Shown piece by piece: positions 1 to 9,247 of a stretch of 64,000 nucleotides of DNA. The notes beneath the pieces are model-generated. The model was not told the DNA's origin. It saw nothing but the letters and a program-made list of their open reading frames with translations, and searched no databases. Location: assembly GCA_002917075.1 (NCBI GenBank), contig NTMA01000059.1, positions 340,242 through 404,241 of the forward strand. The letters are read 5' to 3'. The translations under genes were made by a program, and so were the position numbers. Positions within the stretch are counted from its first letter, which is position 1. Every line of letters begins with the position of its first letter. The stretch is from Hawksworthiomyces lignivorus. Taxonomy: Eukaryota; Ascomycota; Sordariomycetes; Ophiostomatales; Ophiostomataceae.

Positions 1-530
1 AGGTGCACAAAATCCCAAGGACCAAGATATCTCTGCATGGCAATCGGGTATCGGCAAGTATGCAAATGGCATTGCAAAATTTGGCTGGTGCTACGGTGGG
101 CGGGAACGGCGTCAACAGAAGGCTGCGGGTCGTTATACAGTGTGGAAAGGGGATGCACAATTATTAGGCTAGGCCAAGGGGGCCATAGACGGAAAGCTAG
201 AGAGCTACAGTAGCAGAGAGAAGAAAAAAAAAATAATAACTGGCGGTCTTTCAGGAGATAATCTATACAAGCTTTCGGAGATCTGTACCCGTTCTTATCC
301 CCTATTCCGAAAAAAATCACTGGGAACTCCTTGGATGCCCACCTGTGTCCATGACTTTTTGAACCACAACGCTCTATCGTACAACAGAACTTCTTTTTGA
401 GTTAACAGCACACGGAAGTAAAAAGAAATAATCTCCTCATCTGGACGGCCTTTACGGAGCAGACCTAGGCTCTTTCTGATTGGGTCCTTTCTGGTTCGCT
501 CCCCCGTAATTACAACCCGCCGCCGCCTCT
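1..530. other. Spacer downstream of MRH4
   Basis: This is the 3' flank of the MRH4 gene, up to the window edge. I see no open reading frame with coding character, no tRNA-like boxes and no repeat beyond a short A-run near 225-235. It probably holds the 3' UTR and terminator of MRH4. Confidence 0.5.
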
Positions 531-2564
531 TTAGACGAGGGCCTGGCCCATGTACATGCTCTCGCGGACTTCGGCGACGATGTCGCGGCGGTCGTCCTTG
601 CCGACGAGCACGATGCCGCGGCCGCGGCGGCCCATGCGGCCGGCGCGGCCGAGGCGGTGGAGGAAGTCGATGGTGGTGTGGGGCACGTCGTAGAGGACTA
701 CGTGGCGGACGCCGAGGGTGTCGATGCCGCGCGAGGCCAGGTCGGTGGCGACGAGGACCTTAGTGTTAGGCAGGGAGCGGCCACCGGGGCCGCGCGGGGA
801 AGAGGAGGATGCTGACGTTGTCGTAGTCGTAGCCGGTGTCGCCGCCTCGCCTCCGGCGCCTGCCTTGAGCGGGGCGGCCGAGGTGAAGAGGGCCAGTGTC
901 TCGGCGTGGCGCACGGCGGAGGCGTCGCGGTGCAGGGCGACGGCGTCGATGCCCTTGCTCCGCAGAAAGTCGGCGACCTCCTGGGCCTTTTCGCGCTCGT
1001 TGACAAAGACCATGATGCGCTTGACGTCGTGGTCAGCGTCATCGGCGTCGCGCGACGACCCCGACCCTGACGACGCGGCCTCGCGGCCGATGGACCAGAT
1101 GGCGTCGGCGCAGGCCAGGTTCTTGTTGTTGCGGTAGGGCTCGCGGGCGACGTCGAGCACGCCCAGCTGGACGCGGCGCGGCACGGCGTGCAGGTTGGGG
1201 GTGGTGATGCGGCGCATGCGGGGGAAGTGGGCGGCCAGGTAGGTGTCGAGGCGGCGCGGGATGGTGGCGGAGCAGAGCACGAGCTGGCGCAGCGAGGGCC
1301 GGGCGCGCTCGAGCAGCGCCGTCGTGGCGGGCGCGAAGCTGCGGTCCAGCAGCGAGTCGGCCTCGTCGGCCACCAGATAGGTGACACGCGACAGCACGTT
1401 GGGGTCGGCGTCGGCCACGGCCGCCAGCAGGTGGGGGGTGGCCACCACCAGGTCGATGCCCCGCGCGCTGTACAGGTTGCGCTCCAGCACGCGCGCCGGC
1501 ACCTCGGCCGACAGCACCTCGGTCCTGAGCTTGACCGCGTGCGCCAGCCGCTTGGCCACCGCGCCCACCTGCGCCGCCAGCTCCGCCGACGGCACCAGCA
1601 CCACGGCCCGCGGCCGCGCCGTCGTCGGGTGCGGCTCAAAGGGCGCTTCGGCGCCCTTCGCCGCCGCAGCCGCAGCCGCACCTCGGCTGTCGGCCTGTTG
1701 CTCCCGCTGCTCCTCCCGCCGGGCCTTCTCCGCCGCCAGCCGCGCGTTGTACGCCAGGATCTCCGGGTCCGCCGCCTCCGCCCGCTTCAGCGCGTCCACC
1801 ACCGGCAGCAGATACGCCAGCGTCTTGCCCGACCCGGTCTCGGCCGCCAGCAGAAACTCCTCGGCTGGCGGGGCAGCGGCGGTGACGCCGCTGCCGTCAC
1901 CGTCGCCGGCCGTGTCGGCCGCGCGCGCCGGCCGCGCTGCTGACCGCCGCCCGTCCACCGCCTGTCCCAGCAGCGCCGGGATCGCCAGGCGCTGCACCGG
2001 CGTCGGCTTGACGTCCGCCATCCCGCGCAGTGCGTCCGACGCGATCGCCGCCTGCACCACCGGCAGCAGGTCCATCTGTGCAAAGCTCTCCACCGCCTGC
2101 ATGCGCGTCCGGATGTGCGCCCGCTGCCCGTAGCCGATCGTCGCCAGCGACTGCTGCATCCGCAGCGCCTTGAACGGCCGCTTGCCCTCGCTCTTGCCCT
2201 TCTCTCTGTCCCGGGGACGGCCTGTCGTGCTCTCGCCCGCCCCCGCCGCCAACGGGTTCTTCTCCCGCACGTTCGCCACCGTGCGATTCATGCCCGAGAA
2301 CGGACCGTCTGCTCGCCGCCGCCGCGTGCCACCGCGGGAGGCGGATGCAGGCGAGCGTGCAACCGTGTCTGAGAGCACCATGCGCGACGGGGTCTTCCGC
2401 CGCGGGCGCTGAGATGTGAGAAACCGATGCTGCACCTGCTGCGTGGGCAGCCGCACATGCTGGCCAGGCCGGGGCTGCGAGGCTGCCAGAACCGGCAGCG
2501 AGCTCCTCGGAGCGGCCACGAGCCGGCACACCGGGCAAATTGACCCAAGTGCGGCTCTCAGCAT
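531..2564 (-). CDS. MRH4: Mitochondrial DEAD-box ATP-dependent RNA helicase Mrh4
   Basis: Single-exon gene for a 677-residue helicase. The N-terminus (about residues 1-90) is rich in Arg, Ser and Ala and poor in acidic residues, as expected of a mitochondrial presequence. The helicase motifs appear in order: TPVQ near 188, AETGSGKT (motif I) at 241-248, VPSAELA near 324, ATPHLL near 375, DEAD at 400-403, SAT at 432-434, ATDLASRGID near 605, and HRLGRAGR (motif VI) at 636-643. Long alanine/acidic inserts sit between motifs I and Ia and before motif V. In yeast, Mrh4 is needed for assembly of the large mitochondrial ribosomal subunit; that role is inferred here from family membership. The start ATG is chosen because it opens the basic presequence. 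The + strand ORFs inside it are GC-driven shadows. Confidence 0.92.
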   Translation of the reverse strand: MLRAALGSICPVCRLVAAPRSSLPVLAASQPRPGQHVRLPTQQVQHRFLTSQRPRRKTPSRMVLSDTVARSPASASRGGTRRRRADGPFSGMNRTVANVREKNPLAAGAGESTTGRPRDREKGKSEGKRPFKALRMQQSLATIGYGQRAHIRTRMQAVESFAQMDLLPVVQAAIASDALRGMADVKPTPVQRLAIPALLGQAVDGRRSAARPARAADTAGDGDGSGVTAAAPPAEEFLLAAETGSGKTLAYLLPVVDALKRAEAADPEILAYNARLAAEKARREEQREQQADSRGAAAAAAAKGAEAPFEPHPTTARPRAVVLVPSAELAAQVGAVAKRLAHAVKLRTEVLSAEVPARVLERNLYSARGIDLVVATPHLLAAVADADPNVLSRVTYLVADEADSLLDRSFAPATTALLERARPSLRQLVLCSATIPRRLDTYLAAHFPRMRRITTPNLHAVPRRVQLGVLDVAREPYRNNKNLACADAIWSIGREAASSGSGSSRDADDADHDVKRIMVFVNEREKAQEVADFLRSKGIDAVALHRDASAVRHAETLALFTSAAPLKAGAGGEAATPATTTTTSASSSSPRGPGGRSLPNTKVLVATDLASRGIDTLGVRHVVLYDVPHTTIDFLHRLGRAGRMGRRGRGIVLVGKDDRRDIVAEVRESMYMGQALV

Positions 2565-2662
2565 CGTGGGGCGCTACCTATTTTATGTTTAAAAAAAATT
2601 GTTTGTTTTCTGCAGATTGGTTTTTCGTTTCTCTTAGCTGTTCCGCCGTTTTCTATTCTCTA

Positions 2663-2683
2663 TTTTTTTTTTTTTTTTTTTTT
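2663..2683. repeat. Poly(T) tract, 21 nt
   Basis: Uninterrupted run of 21 T about 100 bp upstream of the MRH4 start codon. On the MRH4 coding strand it is a poly(A) run. Tracts of 17-21 A/T recur in this window's spacers, so it may be a nucleosome-depleting promoter element or simple slippage. Confidence 0.85.
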
Positions 2684-3291
2684 GCTGCTGAAAATATATT
2701 ATTTAGTTGAAAACGGTTTTAGCGTTAAAATTTTAGAGCGGCGACGCGCCATGCCACAAACTCAGTAGCGTACGCCACTACACGTGACAGCGCTTCCAGT
2801 AGCTCTTTATGGATTCTCCACTTCATCTCACTATTATCGATAGAGTGCCGAGAGTGCGTCGATACGAACGGATTGCGCTATCCTTAGTGATAACAGAAGG
2901 CAGGTGGATCCCAAGCAACCCAAGCAGAGTCTGTGACGTAGGGTTCCACTACAGCTTTCTCTCTCGGCGGCCCCCCGGAGCAAACGCTGCGGTCCAGAAG
3001 GCGGGGAAGGAACGCCCAGTAGCCATTGATGCGTCTGGTCAGATTCGGCAGGAACAAAGCAGATTTTCTCCAGTCGTCATGCATCTTTCTTACATCGTAG
3101 TGTCTTTTGAGAGCTTTGTTGTGCTTATGCACATACCGCCATCAGCATCAATTCCCAGGCCAGCTTGGCAGTGTTTCTTCCCGAGGGAGTATCCCGAACG
3201 GGAATGGCTCTCCCTCGTGTCAGGGTCTGGTTTGCAAGTCCTTTGAGAACCCGACTGAAACAGAGAACAAACCAAGAAAAAGAAATGTGCA

Positions 3292-3296
<5 letters not shown>

Positions 3297-3380
<84 letters not shown>
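3297..3380. repeat. Poly(A) tract, 84 nt
   Basis: An uninterrupted run of 84 A, four times longer than any other homopolymer in the window. It follows an ATTA context and ends abruptly at GCAAATGG. It could be the tail of a retroposed transcript, a very long slippage tract, or an assembly or library artefact. I could not find a flanking target-site duplication. Confidence 0.9.
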
Positions 3381-3381
<1 letters not shown>

Positions 3382-4404
3382 CAAATGGCCTTGGATAGTT
3401 CTCACATTCTGCGGAATCCGGGCAAATAAACTCTTCGCAAAAGAACGCAGTTTCCTACATATACATGCGAACTCCGCAGCTTCCTTGCTGCTCTTTTAAA
3501 TGGTACTAGAGAGGTAAGTGCGCATAGTAATAGTATATAGTGCACATTCCTAAGTGCTATGCGTGCTAGATTGAGAACAAACGAGTCGTAGGACAAACGT
3601 GCGACCAGTCCGTCTTTCCTTCTGAGTACATTACGAATGTACCTAGCATTCGCAGCTTCCAAGTATCTTGTTATCTACACATACATGACATACAGTGGAT
3701 AATAATATTAAGGAGCTGCTTGGAGGAGCAACCTCACACCACCACCACATCACTGCTACCTCCGCCGCCAGCAATAAACGCTCTGAAAGTCGGGTGGCGT
3801 ATTGTTCTCTCCCTTTTCTCCTCTCCTCACCTGCAGACGTCAATTGGCTTCGCTTTCCCTTTTTTTTTTATTGCTCTCACCCCATTTCCTAGTCTGTCTT
3901 CCCATTCCCTCTCCCATTCCCGTTCTCATTCCTATTCTCAACTCTTTTCTCCTTTTCCAATTATCTCCAAAAACTCTCATCTGCTTATTTCTTTCTTTCT
4001 ACTTTATTATTGCCTCTTACTTCTATTATTCGCCATATAATTATTTTCTTTCTTCTTCGTTTGCTTTATTCTCTTTGTTTCCTCTTCTACTCCGCTCTTC
4101 TCTTCCACTGCCGATCTCCACAAAAGCTGCCCAATTGGCTAATCCTCGTCTAACCATCTGGTCACCTGTCGCCGGACAACTTCGTCACAAAGGGAGGCAA
4201 GGTACCCGTTGCGGCCCAGCTCGTGCTTGGGGTTCATTGACAAAGGACTTATAATTCAAAGGGCTCAATTGCAACCTTTCCTTCTGTCCTTCTTGTTCTT
4301 CCTTTTTTTGTGTGTTTTGTGTGCAGCACCTCTCAGAACAAAATCCCAGTGTCTTCCCCTTGCCTGAGTCTACGAGGCTGTTGAAGAAAGCACCAACAGG
4401 AGCC

Positions 4405-6171
4405 ATGGCCACCGACGATACAACGGTCGAAATCTCCTACCAATCAGCCGAGCTGCAGCCACCGCTGTTTGTAGCCGGCTCGTTCTCAAGCCCTCCATGG
4501 ACCCCACAGGAAATGAAATATAGGGAGGCGGCAAACGGCGGGCATGTATTCACAAAAGTGCTTCATGTCAAGCCAGGCAGCACAATACAGTACAAGTTCC
4601 GCGTGGGTTCTGGCGACTGGTGGGTTCTCGACGAGAGCTCGCCTACCATGACCGACGACATGGGCAATCAGAACAACGTGCTGAGAGTTGCTGACCATAA
4701 GAGGTAAGGCGGAGACGCGCCATTTTATCATGATAGTCAGCGATTGTGCGGTCATTAACAAACAGTCTTATCAGCGCCATTGCCGAAAAGCCGCCCACTC
4801 CCCCGCCAGACTCGCCTCCTCTACGCGCAACTGACATCCAGCCAGGACAGTCGGAAGTGCCCGAATTTGCTCTTTCAAAAGGCCCCGTAGAAACTCTGAA
4901 GCGGGAACTTGCTCCGCCACCGCCGCGCTCAGATGCCAGCACGCCGAGCTTTGTGCGGACAACAATCGAGGTGGCCGACTCTGCCGCCCAGATTGATAAA
5001 GAAGCCCCAGAACCCGTCATTCCCGATGACGAGGCCGGCAAGCTAGGCCTCAGGAGACTGTCATCGACCCCAATCTCCGAAGTAGCCGACACAGCCGCAG
5101 AGGTTGCAGATACGGCAGAGCTGATTGATTACCCCACTGCAGTAAGAGCAACACAGGTGTAGTTCTGCTAGGATAGGAGGTGTGGAAAGATTGGTTGCTA
5201 ATTTTAGCACCTTGTCACAGGCGGACATCGGCCCCGAATTCTCCTATGAGCACCCTGGAGAAGATGATAACGACGATGACACAGCTCCCACATTTGCATA
5301 CGAGTTTGCAGGTGGGCAGGACAAGCCGCCCAGCGAGAGCGAGTTCACGCCAGAGCCATATCCAACCCACGTGCGGGACGACAAGTACTTCGATCCCAAT
5401 GACCCGACCTTGGAGCGATTCCCGTCAAACCGTGTTGATATCCTCGAGCGCGTCCGGACGATCGAGACCGGCTTGAACGAAGACCGAACGTCCTTTGACG
5501 GGTATCCAGCCTCACCAATAATCAGCTCAGGGAGGAAGAGCTCCGTCGATCTCGCCGGCGACATGCTCAGCATATCACCGACTGCCACGACGGCGAGGCA
5601 TCCGCCGAACAGGCGGCAAGAGCCCCAAAAGAGCTCAAACGCCAAGGATAGGGACAGCGTGCATTCCGCCGCGTCTCTGCAGTGCATCATGGAAGAGGCC
5701 GCGGCAGATGATCAACAAGGTGCGTTGCTCTCTACTGCAGCTACAGAACAAGGCTTGTCGCCGGCGGTATCGCCGAAGACGGCCCCTGAAGCAGCTATAC
5801 AGCAGCTAGAACCTGCCGCAGCGGGAACTCTGGAGAGCCCTGCTATTGTCGTGCATGATGCTGAAGAATCTGCCTCTTCAAAGCCGACGCCGATGGCGGA
5901 GCAAAGCCTTCCACGCGAGGACGAAGGAAGTCGCGTGTCCAGTCGCGTGCCTGATCTCCCAGAGAACGCACAGCCCAGCGACCACTCCCCGCACACTCTT
6001 CCAACGTCACATAGCAGCGAGGAGCAGCAGCATGGCACGCCAGCGTCAAGACACCCGACTGGAACAGAGGTGGCTAAGGACTCCAACTGGATCGCAAGGT
6101 TCTTTAGGCTGGTCTTCGTCGACTGGGTCGGTAGGATCTTGGGCAAATTGTTTCCCTGGCGACGGTCGTGA
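4405..6171 (+). CDS. CBM48/AMPK-type glycogen-binding-domain protein
   Basis: Three exons: 4405-4703, 4775-5141 and 5221-6171, giving about 538 residues. Exon 1 encodes a complete AMPK1_CBM-type fold (about residues 7-98): an FVAGSFSSPPW strand-turn segment, the basic KV..KPG turn, and YKFRVG.GDWWVLD, matching the aromatic carbohydrate-contact region of CBM48 modules. The rest is low-complexity, acidic and Pro/Ser-rich. The C-terminus (WIARFFRLVFVDWVGRILG and following) is a hydrophobic/basic helix that could bind membranes. The closest known architecture is yeast Crp1/Mdg1, with an N-terminal CBM48 and a disordered tail. Start: ATG at 4405 in a good context (GGAGCCATGG) just before the domain. 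Two other in-frame splice choices exist: acceptor AG at 4764-4765 and donor GT at 5157. Ligand and cellular role are inferred only from the fold. Confidence 0.83.
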
Positions 6172-6710
6172 AATCCCAAGGCTCTTCTTACCTTTACATT
6201 TCATTTTTGAAAAGTGTATTTTTTTTTTTTTTTTTGAGTTTGCCGCATGCATCTGGATGTTTGATTTTGGGCAGCGAAACAAAAGGCATGTCCTTGCTGA
6301 GACCATACATATTGAAGACTGGACATGTCAGCGGCGAGAAAAGCGAATTGGCTGCCCTCTGCATTGATAGTACGGAGTATTAATACGGCGTAAGACTGCA
6401 TCACTTTTTTATATGGAGCGCAAGCGAAATTGTGGGGCATCCCGTGGTGGTACCGCTCCAGCGATTTTTTTTTATTTTATTTTTATTTTATTCCATTTTT
6501 TTGGTCGCCATGGCAAAACTTAATTTACTTATAGCTTCATCCGTCAAATAGCCTTGCTTTTCAGACTACCCTTCGACCCAACAAGAAAAGCTTCTGCTTT
6601 TGCGCTGCAGCTCACAGCTCTTGCAATCGTTCTTTCGATGTATTTTCTATAGGCGGTTTTATTTACCTTCTCGTTTGTCAGATTTTTGTCACAGTAGAAT
6701 TTTGCTCGCC
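6172..6710. other. Tandem intergenic spacer
   Basis: The spacer between two + strand genes. It holds a T17 run (6219-6235), one exact copy of the recurrent 9-mer TACGGAGTA (6371-6379), and T/A-rich runs near 6465-6500. No gene is supported. Confidence 0.5.
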
Positions 6711-8500
6711 ATGTCTCTCCCTCCGCAGGTCATCCGGGTCAAGCGCAAGCGCACAGAAGAGGGCCCAGTACCTTCGTTCTTGAGTACGTCTTTCTCTATT
6801 CTGCTACTTCTTTATTTCCGTTTCGGGAAGATCCTAATATACATCACCAGGGATCGAGCACAACACAAAGCGCCACCGCGGCGACGCCTTTCTTTACCGA
6901 CGACATGACCCTGAAGAAGCAGCTGCCCGCGCAGCACAGCGCGCCACCGAAGACGATGCTCGCACCACCCGCCCGCCCATGATCCAGGTGTCAAATCCTG
7001 GCGAGGAAAAGAAGCGCAGGAGTCTGGGGGGCGGTGCCGCCAAGACTGAGCCAGAAAGCGGATCACCAGCACCGGCAACACCGGCAGCAGAAGTAAAACC
7101 AGCAGAAGTGGCTACAACACCGCACAAGCCCGGACATACCACTGCGCCATCGGCTGAACCTCGCCGGTTCCATTTGTCGCGCGACTCCCTGCTAGTTGCA
7201 CACGGTAGCATCTCGGCATCTGTGCTAGGTGTGAGCGGCGCGGCAGGTGTCCGAAAGCGAGTGCGGTTCGGAGCCAACGGACAGGTGGTGCTACCCTCCC
7301 AGACAGCCGTATTTGTAGAGCGGAGCAAGCGGCGGCGGCGGCTCGACGTACGCAAGCCCATCCGGGACGATAAGGCTGCAGCGGCCCACGCGGGAGGCAG
7401 CTTGGGCTTGACGCCAAAGAGTACAACAGCGTCCCCGGCCGTAGCCCCGCTGCCAAAGCGACCCGGTTGGAAAGGGCCGGGTATAAAGCGCTCTATCAGC
7501 GGCCTGTCGACGGCCAGCACGACGACATTGGCGTCAGCGACGTCTGGTGATGAGAAGGCCCCAACTGCCGCGGCGTCTGGTGCTGATCCGAAGGCACAGG
7601 CACCCGGTACGGCGCCGGCACTGCCGTCTTCGGTCGCAAATCGCCAGTGGGACACGGACATGGACCAGCTGGCGCGTGAGATGAACGAGTACACACTGGA
7701 GATCATCGGCCGCAACCTGGCCCAGATGCAGGATGACTCACGGGCTACTTCGGTGCGCCTGGAGGAGATGTCTCGACGGGAGGCGGAGCGCAAGCGCGCT
7801 TTGGCTGCCAAATTCAAGCCCAGCAAGCCCCGGTCGAGCAATGCCGGCGCAATTCGGGAGCCGGCGGCGGCGTCGGCAGCTGCAGGAGCTCATGGCATCA
7901 ATCAGGATGCCGAAATGGCCGATGCTGCACATAATAAGGGAGATGTCGGCGGCGAAGGCGGCGGCGAAGACTACGACGACGCGGCCAGCGAGACCGACGA
8001 AGAAGACTACGTCACAGAGACGTACGTCCGCATCCCGGGCCACGAGGTGCTAATAGCCCAAGCTACCGCCGCCGCACCGGGCAGTGTGGGTCTGCTCGTC
8101 TTCGACAACGAGCCCGACATGGAGTTCTTCTACGGCGAGGAGGAAGAGAGCGACGAGGAGTTCGAGGATGACGAAGATGAGAACGGTAAGCTTGGTCTAC
8201 CCCCTTTCCTAGTCCTAATTCACATGTTTTTTCATGTTCTCGCCCCCTCCCCCTCATGCTGGAACACAAGAATGAATGATTTTGGCTAACTCGCGCTCAG
8301 CGGAAAATTACTACACGCACGACTACCCAGAGGATGAGGTGTCGTCCGACGACGAGTTTGACCGCGACGCCTATCACTACCGCACTGGCAACGCATCAGA
8401 CCTGGAAGAGTTTGTGGACAGCGCCGGGGAGGACAGCGACCAGGACGACGCTGGCAGCCGGCTGCCCCCTATCCGTCTTACCCGACCTGGAGACCTTTAG
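6711..8500 (+). CDS. IWR1: RNA polymerase II nuclear import factor Iwr1
   Basis: Three exons: 6711-6783, 6851-8185 and 8301-8500; 535 residues. The N-terminus MSLPPQVIRVKRKR is the family signature and carries the basic NLS, continued after intron 1 by the basic stretch NTKRHR and then FLYRRHDPEEA. The C-terminal half holds the Iwr1 domain: ETYVRIPG, LVFDNEPDMEFFYGEE, then after intron 2 NYYTHDYPEDE, with dense acidic runs. In yeast, Iwr1 binds assembled Pol II in the cytoplasm and directs its import through the importin pathway; the same is inferred here. Splice joints are canonical (GTACGT...CAG and GTAAGC...CTAAC...CAG) and preserve frame. The middle region (about residues 100-350) is Ala/Pro/Ser-rich and makes the protein longer than yeast Iwr1 (353 residues). 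Unspliced reading of intron 2 gives a false C-terminus. Confidence 0.92.
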
Positions 8501-9247
8501 ATTTGGATTTTTTTTGCACTATTTTTTTTAATGAGACAGCATATAGACCCTCGGCACTGAGAACGCCATTTCGCCACTGATGGACCGGCAGTTGGCAGCA
8601 TAGAAAAATAAATAGTCACTTTTTGAAAATTGTGTGATAGATCATAATATCCGACCGCGTTTAAGCAATGCCTGATATATCGAATGTTGGAGGCCCCCCT
8701 TACAGATGCATGTCATCCCATCGATTTGCATGTTTTCGGTGAGCCGATGTTGACTTAAACAAGCATGAAAAAGCAACCCTGAAAAGGTGCAAGCAGTGCA
8801 AATCATTTCCAAAAAATAATAAATAATTTTTTCTAAGGCGTCTTCATATGACAGGTTTCTTTTCCATAGACACATAATCTTACATACATCAAGCCCGTCG
8901 TTCTTCTCATGCTTTAGCTCTCTTGTAGCCGAGCTAATTCGTAAACTAATCAGTCAAATACCACCCATCCACACATTTTGCGCCGTCTGGTTTCCACAGC
9001 ATTGAAGTCAAATAAAAGATTTTTTTTAGAAGGCCGGCTGGGACAAGCTTGCCTTTCAGCTCACGTTGAGGTGAGACACTGCGAGGCAAGCTTAGACGGA
9101 AAGAAATAGAAGAAAATGACAGCGAGAAAATGACAACCCAGACAAAAGAAAAAGGAAAAGCGTAAAAGGGGAATAAAACTGAAAAAGGAAATAAAGGAAA
9201 AAGAGGCTAGAGGCAATAATAGTACAGTAGGCATACAAAGAGACGGC
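8501..9247. other. Convergent 3' spacer
   Basis: This is the shared 3' flank of two converging genes. It contains only AT-rich sequence and short T/A runs, likely 3' UTRs and polyadenylation regions. No ORF is supported. Confidence 0.5.

Larger units (their letters stand above)
2565..4404. other. Divergent intergenic region with homopolymer tracts and a pyrimidine-rich leader
   Basis: This 1.84-kb spacer separates two divergently transcribed genes and should hold both promoters. It contains a T21 run (2663-2683), an 84-nt A run (3297-3380), and a strongly pyrimidine-rich + strand stretch (about 3800-4100) that looks like the leader of the next gene. CCAAT/ATTGG sequences occur near 3841 and 4127. 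A possible 5' UTR intron runs from GTACCC near 4202 to the AG near 4326; support is weak. A 145-codon ATG-started ORF (2809-3246) ends 50 nt before the A run and matches no family I know. Confidence 0.5.

Noticed and set aside
3297..3380. Telomeric or centromeric repeat
   Set aside because: It is a plain homopolymer; no TTAGGG/CCCTAA array exists in the window.
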